This document shows positions 24,527 through 35,902 of a DNA stretch of 64,000 nt, one piece after another. The position numbers and the translations under genes are program-made. The notes beneath the pieces were generated by a model. That model saw only the letters and a list, made by a program, of their open reading frames with translations. It had not been told where the DNA came from and made no database searches. The DNA is from Diplosphaera chodatii (lineage: Eukaryota > Chlorophyta > Trebouxiophyceae > Prasiolales > Stichococcaceae): NCBI GenBank assembly GCA_032358165.1, contig JAALGY010000044.1:496001-560000 (forward strand), written 5' to 3'. Numbering within the stretch: the first letter of the stretch is position 1; every line of letters starts with the position of its first letter.

Positions 24527-26651
24527 CGCTCAAGGCTTCGATTGGGTTCTGATGACATGGCGAGGATGGCCAACAAGGGAAAGTCTGCGGGGGCTGAGGC
24601 AGCAGGGAGCAAGTTGTGTGGCGAAGTCGGCATGCGACAGCACGGCAAGGATGGCCACAGACGGAGGATTGCGAGGGCAAAAGCCAAAGAGCAAGTACTG
24701 CTGCTGGTGCATGCAACCTTGACGTTTGTCATGCATTCAGTTTGGGTGATGGGGTGGGGATCTGACGCTGGCATGGCACTGCCCGCAGATTGCGCTATAG
24801 ACTCCCTTTGGTTCATGCAGCTTGTACGTGCAGTCGAGCGTGGCTTTCAGCCCAAATTTCTGGCCGCTTGGTTCGCTGCTTGATAGCATCATCCGCTTTC
24901 AGCCACTGCACGTGATGATGTGCCGCTGCATTGGTTTGCCTCTACATGTGCGCTGCCCTATTTGAATGGCAGCTTTGCACCACTTCGTTCTGCTCTGTGC
25001 ATTTGCGATCTTGACGGTCACGCCTGTAAGTAAAGTGCAAATGAAGCGATCCTCACTTGGAGTGACTCATCACACTTTCCACCCGATATATCCAGCCAAC
25101 GTACACGGTGTCATCATCGTATGAGTTGTGTTGACCGGGCTGCGCACAGCCGCAGGATGATCCTCACGTGACAAAGGGCTTTGTCCCCCTTTTTGCTGAC
25201 TAACCAGTGTGGATACCCAGAACTCTTTGCCAGGCCTCACCGCACCAGCGTACAGTCTTGCTTGTGTGCCTCTTGCGCCAGACTCATGCAGCTTCAAACG
25301 GCCAGCGTCTAGCAAAGAAGACGCGCGCCCACAGTGGACCCGTGTATGCGCATGCACTCGCTCGCATCGGCTGGCGAGGACTACCAGTCAGCCCTACCAA
25401 CGCCTGACGCTGACACTGCGGTGAGCCCCCATGACGACAGAGTGAATGTGGCTTGTGCTATATTGTATGGAAGCTCGCGTCACAAGGTGCGTGAGCGTTT
25501 TGTGAGCGAACCGAACCCAGTGTCGATTGTTGCGGGCGCTGGCTTCAAATGCTTGGGCATAAATACAACTGCGCAGACCTGCTGATTGACTACCATAGTC
25601 ATCCATCTATGCTGCTGCACAGCATGCTGAGCGGGGGCATGCCAAAGAAGTGATCTGCACTTGCGCCCTGCGAGTGACTGATGATCGTTTGGCGACCGGC
25701 GCCCTCGTGTTTGCGGGCATACGACAGACCTTCAGGTTGTATGAAATGTCTTGACGGGCACGCGTCTCACATGACCATCGCGCCGCTGCGCGCATCGGAA
25801 GACCGCTGGGCAGGCCCCTCAAGAGGATCTGCACCGGTACACTGCACAGTGAAGAGTCGGGAAGTTCGGACTCAAGCAGGATACGAACTACCTGCAAGAC
25901 ACTCTCATACGCTTATGTCCTGCCGGTGCTGTTCGGCGTGCCTGTTCGGAGCTCCAGTGCCCGTGCACTTTCCAGTACGGGTCGGTTGATCTCGATCACC
26001 CTGAAAGGTCGGTTTCAGGGTTTCTGTCTCGCGGAGCTTTTCCGTAGAGATGCTGTCAACGTATGACAGATGCATTCTGGTTCATTCTGATATTGATACC
26101 GTCAGCAGGGTCAGCAAGGTGCTGCGGCGTTGCAAGCGGAGCGCCGCGGAGTCAGTCTTGCAGCGCATAACGGCGGCTGACGTCGGGGCGGTCCACGGCG
26201 ACGGTGCGTCTCGAACCTTCTGGAACGTTCAGTACGGCTGGCCACGGGGGGACGCACGGCCTGTGTCGTTTGCAACCCCTGCGTTACGCAGGGCAGAGGT
26301 GTCACGACCTGCACTCCGAGTGTGTCGACATGCCTTCACCACAGCGCCCGAACCAGATGAGCTGTGGCGCAGGACTGTCCGTGATGTTGTCCTGCCAAAC
26401 TGCTGTCGAAGTTGCATCGCACGCAAGAACGGCAAGACAGAAGCACGCAAGGCAGCTCAGGAATATTGCACAGCGTATTTGCCTTTGCGGTGAAAGGCTC
26501 GCGCTCGTCGGGTGAAATATCTGTCCTCCGGCGCTGTCCTTCTGAATGCGAGGTTTCGAGCGTCCTTCTGCAGCTTCTATGATCACTACAGAGGACGAGA
26601 TCAGTGGCATACGTTGAGCTGTTTGATCGCACGCTGCAGGCGCCGGGCGGC
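24527..26651. other. Long intergenic or 5' region upstream of the SBP gene
   Basis: This 2.1-kb stretch has no recognised gene. A plus-strand open frame at 26050-26493 (147 codons) is the longest without obvious low complexity, but it matches nothing I know and lacks splice context. Part of the region may be the 5' UTR or an upstream coding exon of the SBP gene, because the frame stays open upstream of the ATG at 26652 and a CTGCAG acceptor lies at about 26640. Confidence 0.45.
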
Positions 26652-29600
26652 ATGTCGCGGGCGAGCACGCAGCAGGACAGCAGCGGCAGCGGCGATGAAG
26701 ACTGGGCGCCATCAGCGCACGCCGACTCCCCAGACGGCGCGTCCTCCGAGGGCGTCCGCCGCTGCAAGGTACGCCGATCGCTGCGACTGCCAGATCAGTG
26801 CTGGCGCGACGCTGCGTGCGTGTGCGCCACCGCACCTGCTTGTAGCTGGGCCGGGCCACTTCGGTCCAGGTGCAGATGCACTGCACGCAGCATGCCTCAT
26901 ATACGTTGACCTTGTTGCACTACGTTGTCGATGATCAGAGGTGGCCCATGGTCGTGCCACATGTGCGCACCAGCATATCGCTGTTTGCATGGGGTGGACG
27001 GCGCTCAAGATGCGCAATGTCAGCATGGTGGGCGTTGCTGCAACACTGCCTGCCTGCGCTACACAGTCCGACCGAACTCCGTTTATATCTCACTGCAGGT
27101 GGACGGCTGCGGCCTGGACCTCACGCATCACAAGACCTTCTTCCGGCGCGCGCGCTGCTGCCCGGTGAGAGTCTGCCCTGCTGGACAACTGGGGCCACAC
27201 CGCTGAAGTGCGAGCGATGACATCGCTGGATCACAAGTGTGTGGTCCGAGTGGCTATGCCGACAGGAGGCTTGCCGCACACAGCAGGTGGTATAGCTGAA
27301 AGGCGAAACCCTGTCTGCCGGTGCACTGCTCCACCGGCATTCTCGCCTGCCCTGCAGACGCACGCGCGGGAGCTGACGGTGCACCTGGGCGGCCAGGCCA
27401 AGCGGCTGTGCCAGCAGTGCTCCGCGTACCACCTGCTGGCCGACTTCGACGGCACCAAGCGGTGAGCCAGCTGCTCAGCTCAGCCATGCGGTGCAGCAAG
27501 TTGACCCCGCAAATGTGTGGCTCAAGCGCTGCACCTGCTTCATATGTACATTGGTGTTCATCACCCTTGCCGGGTGCGGACGAACAGCTGTTTGCTCGAC
27601 GCTGCGGGATTAACATACCCAAACGGAATCCCAGTTTTGGAACCACTGCATATATGCGCTGCAGGAGCTGCCGCACGCGGCTGGAGTCCCACAAGATCAG
27701 GCAGCGCGAGCACAACAACCGGCGCATGGCGCAGGCGGCGGCGGCCCTGCAGCAGAAAGCCGCTGCTGAGACTTCAGGGTCGCCACTCCCTCCTGCCGCC
27801 TCTGGCGTGCAGATTCCTGCTGCCGGCGGCGGGCACGTGCAGACTGGTGCAGCAAATGCCGTCGGGCAGCAGATGGGTGCCTCCGCGCCGTGGGCCCCCC
27901 TGCAGCAGCCGGCACTGTGGCAGCAGGCACCGCAGGCGCCACACGCGCTGACGCCGCACCAAGCAGCACCACAGCCACCACCCCACCCCATGGCCGCTCA
28001 GCAGCAGCAGCAGCAGCCGCTGCAGCAGGGCGAGGCGGGCGTGTGCGATGCGCCCAGCATCTTCGCCGACGTGCCGCTGGACAAGCTGCCGGTCGACATG
28101 CACCCAGCCAGCCAGGTGACGCGACGGCATGAGCGCAAGCGTGCTGCTTGTCGGCTGCTCAGCATGCTGTGCGAGCGCCTCTGTGAGATGTGCCATCAGC
28201 CGGCAGCGATCTTGCACTGGCGCGATCCTGCTCGCTGTAATCAGTGGCTGCATGGCCGAACATGCTGATTCGCTCCTCCTCGCCTGCTGTGCAGCCAAGC
28301 TGGGACCAGTCGCCTGTTGACGTGTATAACCTCAGCAGCTTCTGGGAAGGCCCGCCGCCACAGGGCTGCCAAGGTACAGATGACCCACGTGTGCGCCTTC
28401 AGCCATGACAGCGGCGGTTGACATGGCTCAGTTTAGAGCATGATGACCGTCATCAATGAACACCGTCATCGTCCAGAACTAGCAAGAGTCAGTTGGGTGG
28501 GTTGCTTCGTGTGCAGCGTTCGGTGCCGGAACTGTCGGCTGCACTGGGAAGGCCCCCTCCATCGGGGAGATGGACCTGCGGCAGCCGCTGCCGCTGATCG
28601 AGCTGTTCGGCAGCGCCGGGCTGACGCCCAGATCCGTCCGCAGCATGTCGGCCGACGCAGGTGGGCGCCCAGGCTGTCACCCCCACAACACGCCCCTTTG
28701 ACCCTGGCAGGCGCCAAACGGTACCCATGGGTACCGCAGTGCAAGGCGGGCCGCAAGACGAGGCACGAACAGCCGTCGGAGCTCGACACGCTCATGGATC
28801 ACCACAGACACACCGGCTGCGCTGCGCAGGCGCCGCCTGCTTCGGGGGCTGGGGCGGGGCCGCGGGGCACGAGGCGGTGCCCAGCCGCCTGGGCGGCACG
28901 GGGCGCCGCGACTCCCTGCACAGCAGCGCCTCGCAGCTGCTGTCCCTGGGCAGCGACCCCCTTGCGGTGGAGGCGCGCTGCGACTCCGCCTTCGAGGTGC
29001 ACCGTACACGCTGCACATTGTGGCTGGACATCTTGCGACATGAGGTGCAGGCAGCCTGGGCCTCTGGACGCCGCTTCGGCCAGCCTGCACGACAAGGGAG
29101 CATCCTGCACCGCTGCAGGCACCGTCTTGCAGCGTGCCTGAGCCCTTTCGCGGCCGTCACCCCTGTGGCTGTCTGCAAGGCACAGCCCACCTTGTTGCCC
29201 TCCTGAACCTGACTGCGTTGGCCACCGCAGGCGGGCCGCCGCCACAGCAACAGCCTGCCCTACGACGCGCTCGAGTCCCCTTTCGAGCGGCCCTTCGGCG
29301 CGCCGACGCCCCCCCTGCAGCGGCACGCCGGGGCGGCGGCGCCCGGCGGCCGGGCAGCCCTGAAGCGCTCCGCCCCCGGGGAGCTGCCCGGCGTCGAGTC
29401 CCTGCGCACCCGCAGCGTCAAGCGCCCCTCCCTCAACTCCTACGAGCCGCCGGACAGGTGTGCGCCCGCGGACGCCCTAGGCATTGGCCCCTGCAGCCCC
29501 TTTTGCTGATGCCACCCCGCACCTGCAAGGGCGGGCTACTTCGGTGTCGCTCCTGTCGCTGCTGTCAGATGGCATCTACAGAAGCTGCCATGCTCGCAGT

Positions 29601-31017
29601 CTGCATACACACGTTGCAGACCACGGCGGAAGCAAGGCCGGGCTCCTGACGTCCTGCCGACCAGCATCTGACTGAAAAGGTCAAGATATCATGGATGGTG
29701 CAAAGTATCCTGAACTTTCCGCCGAAAATCAAACTTGATGCGTGCAGAGAGACGTTCACCACCGCCAAATACGCCTCGCTGGGCTTCCTGCGCACGGATT
29801 CGGCGTCCGAGGGCGGCGGGTTCTCGCGGCTTGGCGACTGCGTCGAGCAGCTCAAGGACCTGCGGCGGTGCGCGCTGCTGGACGGCCGCGGGGCCGGCGC
29901 CCGCTCCCCCTGCGGGTCCCTGCACTCCACCGAGTCCGACCCCGCCCTGATGGGGAGGTGCATGTCCCCTTGCCCTGGCGCCGGCCCCTCCTCTTTACTG
30001 CTGCGGGGCCTCCACGCTTGCAGTGCATCATTTGGATCCGGCCCTGGCACGTCGGCGGGCACGCCTGGAGTGTCACGAAGCACATGGCCAGGCATCATCA
30101 CCTGCGCCTTGTATGCATTGGGCTAGAATGCAAGCCTGACACACATCAGAAAGGTGTAGCAGACCCTTGACTGGCACCGGTCGTGATGCGTGTTGTGTGG
30201 CAATGTGCAGCTCCCGGCGGCGCAGCGCCATGTCCGAGTTCGCGCGCAGCAGCGCACCGCTGCCGTCACGCTCTGTCAACCGCCCCTCGCTGGATGTGCT
30301 GCCGGACGGTGCGCCGCAGGACTACTGCAGCACCGACTTCGGGGACCGTGCTTTTGAGGAGCAGGTGGGTGATTCTCTCAGAGCCAAAGCCTTGTTGTCA
30401 GGCCGGCCGCTCCGACCGGGGCAGCGCCAGCTCAGCAGGGCCATCAGATGGGGACACAAGCCGCATGGCAGCCCCAGATTCATAGTGCACATGCTCGCTG
30501 CTGTCAAGCCGGACGCTGCAGCACTGTGGCATGCGCTCCAGGCACTCTTCATGCTGCCTGAGTGCCTAAAAGGTCTAGGTGCGGCTGTCACTCCGTGTGT
30601 GGTGGTATGTGCCGGATTCACATCCACGCATCATCTGCGCAGGCGCCCGACCCGCTGTACCTGGCGGCGCAGCTGGTGCGGGAGGCGGGGCTGCCGCCCC
30701 GCCGGCTGCCCGAATTCAGCTACGGCGCCAGCCGCAGCGCGAGCAGCAGCCCCGGGGCGATCCCGCGCCCCACCGCCGCCCTGCCGCCGCTGCGCAGCTG
30801 CAACCTGGACTCGGCCGCAGCCGACGAGATCGGGCGCGCCGCCCTGAAAGCCCTGGTTGCGGCGGAGGGCGCGGCGGCGTTCGACGACGTGTCGGAGCGC
30901 CTGCAGCAGCTGGCGTGCAGCTACAAGCACGCGCCGCCGGCCATGGGCCGCCGCATCCGCCGCCGCTCAGCCGACGAGGGCGCGAGGCGCAACGGGCTGC
31001 TGTCCCTGGTCGCCTGA
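26652..31017 (+). CDS. SBP-box transcription factor (SPL/CRR1 family)
   Basis: Exons 26652-26768, 27099-27164, 27358-27461, 27665-28115, 28295-28373, 28517-28660, 28830-28996, 29231-29457, 29748-29957, 30211-30364 and 30643-31017 join to about 697 residues. The SBP domain sits near the N-terminus and is split over the first four exons. Finger one is C38, C43, C60 and H63. Finger two is C79, C82, H86 and C98, with the core LCQQCSAYHLLADFDGTKR. The basic stretch after it (CRTRLESHKIRQREHNNRR) is the usual nuclear-import and DNA-contact segment. All eight zinc ligands are present. SBP proteins bind GTAC cores. The algal member CRR1 controls copper and hypoxia responses, but there is no evidence that this is its orthologue. 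The rest is low-complexity (Gln-rich, then Ser/Arg-rich) with no ankyrin repeats seen. An upstream coding exon cannot be excluded. Confidence 0.92.
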
Positions 31018-32084
31018 GGCAGCAGCCTCCACGCAGGAGCCCCCAGCACCCCGCAGCCCGCAAGCGCAGCAGGCACTGCGTGGGATCAAGTTGGATCAAA
31101 TCCCCCGCCCAAGACGATGTCCATCCGGAAGCGCCACCTGCCGATTACGGCGGTCGGCAGTCAGATGCAGAGCAGTGCCCTCACATAGGAGACTTTCAGA
31201 AAGCGATCCGCAGCACACGTCGTAGGTAATTCACGATCACCGGCAACACGATGCTGCCGTGCTGCTGCTGCAGCAAGGGCTTCAGCGTCCATCAGAGTCG
31301 TGTACCTCTCTGACGCCGCCACCGTGGCGTGCAGTCGGCCAGCATGTTCCATGCTTGCAACTGGTCTGACGGCAAATCAGACATGATTACTATTCGAAAT
31401 CTCGGTGTATCTTCGTGAGTGCCCATGCGCATCGGTTTGAGGTGCAGCAGCGTAGTGCATACGCTCTGTTGCTTTGTTGTTGGCGACATGCCTTTGACCA
31501 ACGGGTTGGTCATGAGCCGCCAAGTGCTTTTCTTCAGCTTCCAGTTCGAGCAGAACACAGCCGCCCATGGCAACTCCTAATGAAGGGAACTACAGGCGAA
31601 CACAAGCTGGGCATTAGATGTCATGGCAGCATTGGTGTCTGCCTAGACGACCATGGTAGTTCTTAGTTCCTTCGTTTCTCAGTCGGCTCTGAATTGATTC
31701 TCAGCACGTTCGTTGTCGGGAGTGGTCAGCCATCGCTTGGTGCCATGCTGTCAGAATCGACAGCGGCGATGTCTTTGCCAGAACACATCCCTTTGTAACC
31801 CTCTTGACACACTCCAAGACCACGCTGCATGTATCACCGATTGTCACATATCAGGCTACCCTGACCACATGCACCCCTGGAGCCTTCACTCCCTTACATG
31901 CCATCAACAGCGCACAACCATCTGCACCCTTCCTCAATGCTAATACAGCAGATGCACAGCAAACACATCTGCAAATTGCTCATGGAATGCACACTCGAGG
32001 CAGTTCCCATGCATCCCTGCGCTGCACTGCGTTCAGGGACGGCTTTACGCTTTGATCCGCTGCCAACCGCATCGGTTGGCAACC
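31018..32084. other. Convergent intergenic stretch, no gene seen
   Basis: This stretch lies between the stops of the SBP gene (plus) and the enoyl-CoA hydratase gene (minus). The sequence is less GC-rich from about 31380 to 31950. Only short, unsupported open frames are present. A TGTAA occurs near 31795 but is rather far from either stop. Confidence 0.5.
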
Positions 32085-33950
32085 TCACAGCTTGGCGCTA
32101 TGCGAATGCTGGTGCTGCTGCTGTGCTTTTGGTTGCCGGGCGACAAACTCGGCAGCGGCATGCGTCAGCACTGCCTTCCCACGCTGCGCCGTGGTGGCAC
32201 GAAACACAATCTTTACGGCCGCCTCGCCCTCTGCCCGCCCCTGCTCCGGCGCTTCCTGCTTCCACACCTCGATGCGCAACGTGTCCCCCGGAAACACATG
32301 CGATGCGAAGCGCGCCTGCAGGTGGACAAACAGCAGCAGTTTCAGGTGCACAGCATGTTATGGACAGCTGCGATCAAGGGGCCTGATGCACAGAAGCAGT
32401 TTTGTCAGGTGTGGCACGCCCCACCTTCAGCGTTGAAAGCCGGAGCCTGCCGTGGCCGCTGTACTCCGCCTGCAGGCGCCGGGCCACGACGCCGAGGGTG
32501 CACAGCCCATGCAGGATGGGCCGCGGGAAGCCCAGCGCCTGTGCGGCCTCCGGATCGATGTGCAGCTGCAGTGCAGGCCAGGCATCCGGCGTTGTCACAC
32601 GTGAGGGCATGGATGATTCTTGCTGCAGGCATCTGCTGGCCTCTGCAGCAGGCACAGGGTGGCAAATGGCAGCGCAGCAGCAACAGCCTGGCGAGGATAG
32701 GTCACCGGGTTGGCATCGCCGCTGAGGCGGTACAGGGCCGCCTGGCTGCTGCTGGTCTGCTCCTCAAGCACCGCATCTGGCGGCCTGTCCGGCGGGGCGT
32801 TTGCCGCCATCGCCGCTGCCGGCCTGTGCATGCTGCTGCCAGCTGCCTCATCGTCAACCCGAAAGCCGCCTGCGGCAGGGCAGAGAGTCTCGTGGCAACA
32901 CCCATACACAGGTCTATGGGGGCCCTTGCAGACCCCATCAAGGTTTCAGGGCACGGATGTGACTGCAAAGCATGCGCATGTGACAGTGCAGCACAAGCGC
33001 GCGGCTGCAGTGGCGCGCCTGCTCCCAGTGCGAAAGTGGTGAACTCGGAGTAGGCCACCGGCTGGCCGGCATCAGCGCTCGTATGCACCCCGCACACCAC
33101 AGCTGCTGCCTTCCCCTTGTCTGCCACGTGCACCTGCGTACAGTCATGCATAGCTGTCCAGAGTGTTCAGCATTGCCATGCTTCGCGACCATGGGCCCCT
33201 GGCGGACAGGCAGGAGGCGGCGCGTGCCCCTGCCGCTTGCTGACAGCCTCATGCAAAGTCAGCGGGAAGCCCTGCCTCTCCACATGTAGTCAGGTCATGG
33301 CGTGCACTGCGGTCAGCCAGCTGCACGCATCGACTGGCTGGGTATCGCGCACCAGTGATGCCTTGTGGCGCAGCACGCCGCTCGTCGGCAGGGGGCCCAG
33401 CACCTGCAGGAACTGCTCCGCATGCAGGCGCCGGCCCTGCAGCAGGAGGGCACCCACGACTGACGGCAGTCACCAGTGGCTCATCGCAGGTGCGTCCACT
33501 GTCCTTGTGGCTGCCCTCAACAGGCCACATGTGTACAATCAGTCAAGCTTATGCCAGGGTGTCCATGATATACCTCGGCGTAATTTGGCAGGATGTCAGC
33601 AAGCGGGAGCAGTGAGGTTGCTGGCAGCGCCGAGGCGCACAAAAAGGTGGGCAGCACCGCGAAGCCGGGATGAAACTCGTATACATGCCGCAGGTCTGCT
33701 GCTGTGCAGCCTGCATGTGATACAGGATCCTAGCAGTGGGTTGCGGGCATGCACGGCAGCAGTATCAGCTGCAAGCTGCGCGAATGCAGCACAGCACATC
33801 GATTCCACAGCGGTGATGCCGTGGCACTGTACTGGAAACCAAGAACCTACCGATGCCCAGGGCGTATAGCGCAACATCCCGCTCATCAAACTCATGTTCG
33901 TGCACGCCAAAGTTCTCTTCACGGAGCTGAGCTAGCGGCACAACTCTCAT
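32085..33950 (-). CDS. ECH2: Enoyl-CoA hydratase 2 (MaoC hot-dog type), peroxisomal
   Basis: In transcript order the exons are 33950-33851, 33710-33574, about 33436-33353, 33133-33019, 32869-32706, 32565-32425 and 32315-32085. They give about 324 residues. The hydratase-2 signature YRLSGDANP is continued in the next exon by [20 protein letters not shown], with the expected catalytic Asp and His. Upstream blocks are [18 protein letters not shown] and [11 protein letters not shown], in the order of plant ECH2. The family hydrates trans-2-enoyl-CoA to (3R)-hydroxyacyl-CoA in beta-oxidation of unsaturated fatty acids. The protein ends in SAKL, a PTS1-type peroxisomal signal. The 5' end of exon 3 is uncertain: family-typical residues (LLLQ) lie just before it, in frame up to 33459, so a small exon may be missing. 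Intron 4 needs a GC donor. Confidence 0.88.
32870..33018 (-). other. GC-AG intron 4 of the ECH2 gene
   Basis: On the minus strand the exon ends ...GGAGCAG and the intron opens GCGCGC, ending CCGCAG. The phase-1 join gives [11 protein letters not shown], which matches the GAGGF block of plant ECH2. A GT donor downstream (T|GTGCTG) also keeps phase, but would insert extra residues and break that block. Confidence 0.7.
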
Positions 33951-35902
33951 CACCAATAGTATGCCGAAGCTATACAAGCTGAAGCGGCACGTCGAGGCGG
34001 TGCACTCTGGGCACGGCAATGCTCTGCAAGTATCCCACCATGCAAGTCGTCATGCAGTTGACGCATCGCCCTCCGGCCATCCATGTGCGCTTGCAATCTT
34101 TGGTGTCTTTTGCTCAGTAGTGCACATGAAGCGCTGTGGCGCGTGAAGAGGCCTTTGAGCTCACGCAAGAGCATGACAATCTGGCTGGATGTTGTACGGG
34201 CAAATATGTACTGTCGATGCATGGTCTGCGCGCAGTGGACAGCACCTTGATTCAAACTGTTCCTTGCGTGATGCTTACAATGTTGGGGTTGCCACCTGTA
34301 CGAACTGGGCAAAGCAGCCATGCGGGCAAGTCCATGTGGCGAGTCACTCCAAACACAGCTTGTGGGCTGCATACAACCATCAACGCACGGCACTTCGACA
34401 GCAGAGGCAGCCACACAACGTGACAAAACAGGGAAGAGCGGGTCCACCACATATTGGAAAAGCAGATGCGGGGCAGATCGCAGATGATGGCAACAGCGAC
34501 GAGCAGAAGCAGCAGCAGCAGCACTGCCATCAGCGTTGCGCGCTGCAAATGTCAGCGCGCCCATGGCTGCTGCCAGCACAGGGGCGGGTCGACGGTAGCA
34601 ACTAGACAGACGGCAAGACGGCGGCGGCGGGCCTGCCAACACTCGTTGAAACTGCTGACGGCGGTGCGAAGCAGCATTGCGGTTGATGCCAGACGCATCT
34701 GGCGATCTGCCTGGCTGTGGCAGCAGATGTGCGGCTGGATTCGGGTGCGCACGATGTTCAGGCAATGCTAGCGGCCGCAGTGGCAAGCGGTCTGCAGTTG
34801 CTGAGCTGGATGTGGCAGCGACGGCGTAGGGCACTCAGCCCCAGCCTCAGCAGCAGCCTGGAGCCTCATCGTTGCCGTGACTTGGAAACATCGAGCGGGA
34901 TCATCATGTCTTACGTCACACTGGGTTGGTATTCATCAATACCATGCACTCGGATGACCTCATCCTGTGCGTTTTACATAACAGCAATGCTTACTGCAAG
35001 ACGAAGCCTGGCACAACCGTCACTCACATAGAACCCCAGCATAGTTGTGCCCACGGTCTGCTAATGATCACAAGACAAAAGACAACAGTTTCTTACGTCT
35101 GGATCAATGATGTGACAAGCTACAGCGCAATAACGTCAACAAAGATCATGATCAGATGGTGCTCGGGCTCGTGCCAAGCTTTTGCAGCCACGATGCCTCG
35201 CACAATACCGGATGGGCCTGCTGATGTCACATGATGACTCGCATCGAAGCATTCAGTGTCAGCGTTCAGCCCCTGCCTGTGTATGCCTATCGCTCCATGG
35301 TGCCGTTCACTTCCTTGTAGTTCGGTCCATAGATGACGTTCTTAGCTGTGCTAGGCCGCATCCAGGATGGCACGCTCGCATTGAAGTGCGTCCGCACGAC
35401 GTTTTCTGCGTGCACAAGGCTGCCCTCCGACCAGTGCTGGTACCTGCGAAGTTGGCAGTTGCGTGTCAAGGACGTCACCAAGCCGCCCGCTGCGTGATCC
35501 TTCCGTTGACATGGCGTAGAGTCAAGATGACAAGCATACTTTGGCACACTGCATGGCACATCAGTAGACAATCCTGCGGCTTGCGGCAATGCTCAAGCAT
35601 TACATGGTTGCTGCCACACACTCACCTAGCATACCCCTCATTTGCCACGAATAGCCGTAGGTCCGGAAACGGCTGCACACTGGACGCCACCTTGGATATT
35701 GACGTGAAGTTGGCGTCCTGCAAGGGGTTAAGTGAGCGGCGTGTCATCTGGACTGGCAAAAGCACCACTCGCCTGACCCTTCCGGCTGACTCACAGGAAA
35801 CGCAGAAGCCCTCCAAATGGTATTGGGAGATACGAGGGGAAATATCGGCTGGCTTTTGTTGCAGCACTGCACTTCTGCAAAGCTGCTGCGCATCAGCGGA
35901 GC
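33951..35902. other. Two-kilobase gap without a recognised gene
   Basis: This stretch lies between the ECH2 start and the amine oxidase stop, both on the minus strand. The plus-strand frame 34717-35031 begins with coding-like, Ala-rich sequence and then becomes ordinary. Much of 34900-35900 is less GC-rich than the genes around it. I could not chain exons or recognise a mobile element on either strand. Confidence 0.45.

Noticed and set aside
26050..26493. A 147-codon plus-strand open frame upstream of the SBP gene
   Set aside because: There is no recognisable domain, no flanking splice structure and no link in phase to the SBP exons. It is described only as part of the gap.
34717..35031. Plus-strand open frame with a coding-like start in the gap near 34.8 kb
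   Set aside because: The Ala-rich start soon gives way to sequence with no coding character. No acceptor or donor joined it to anything, so it was not called.
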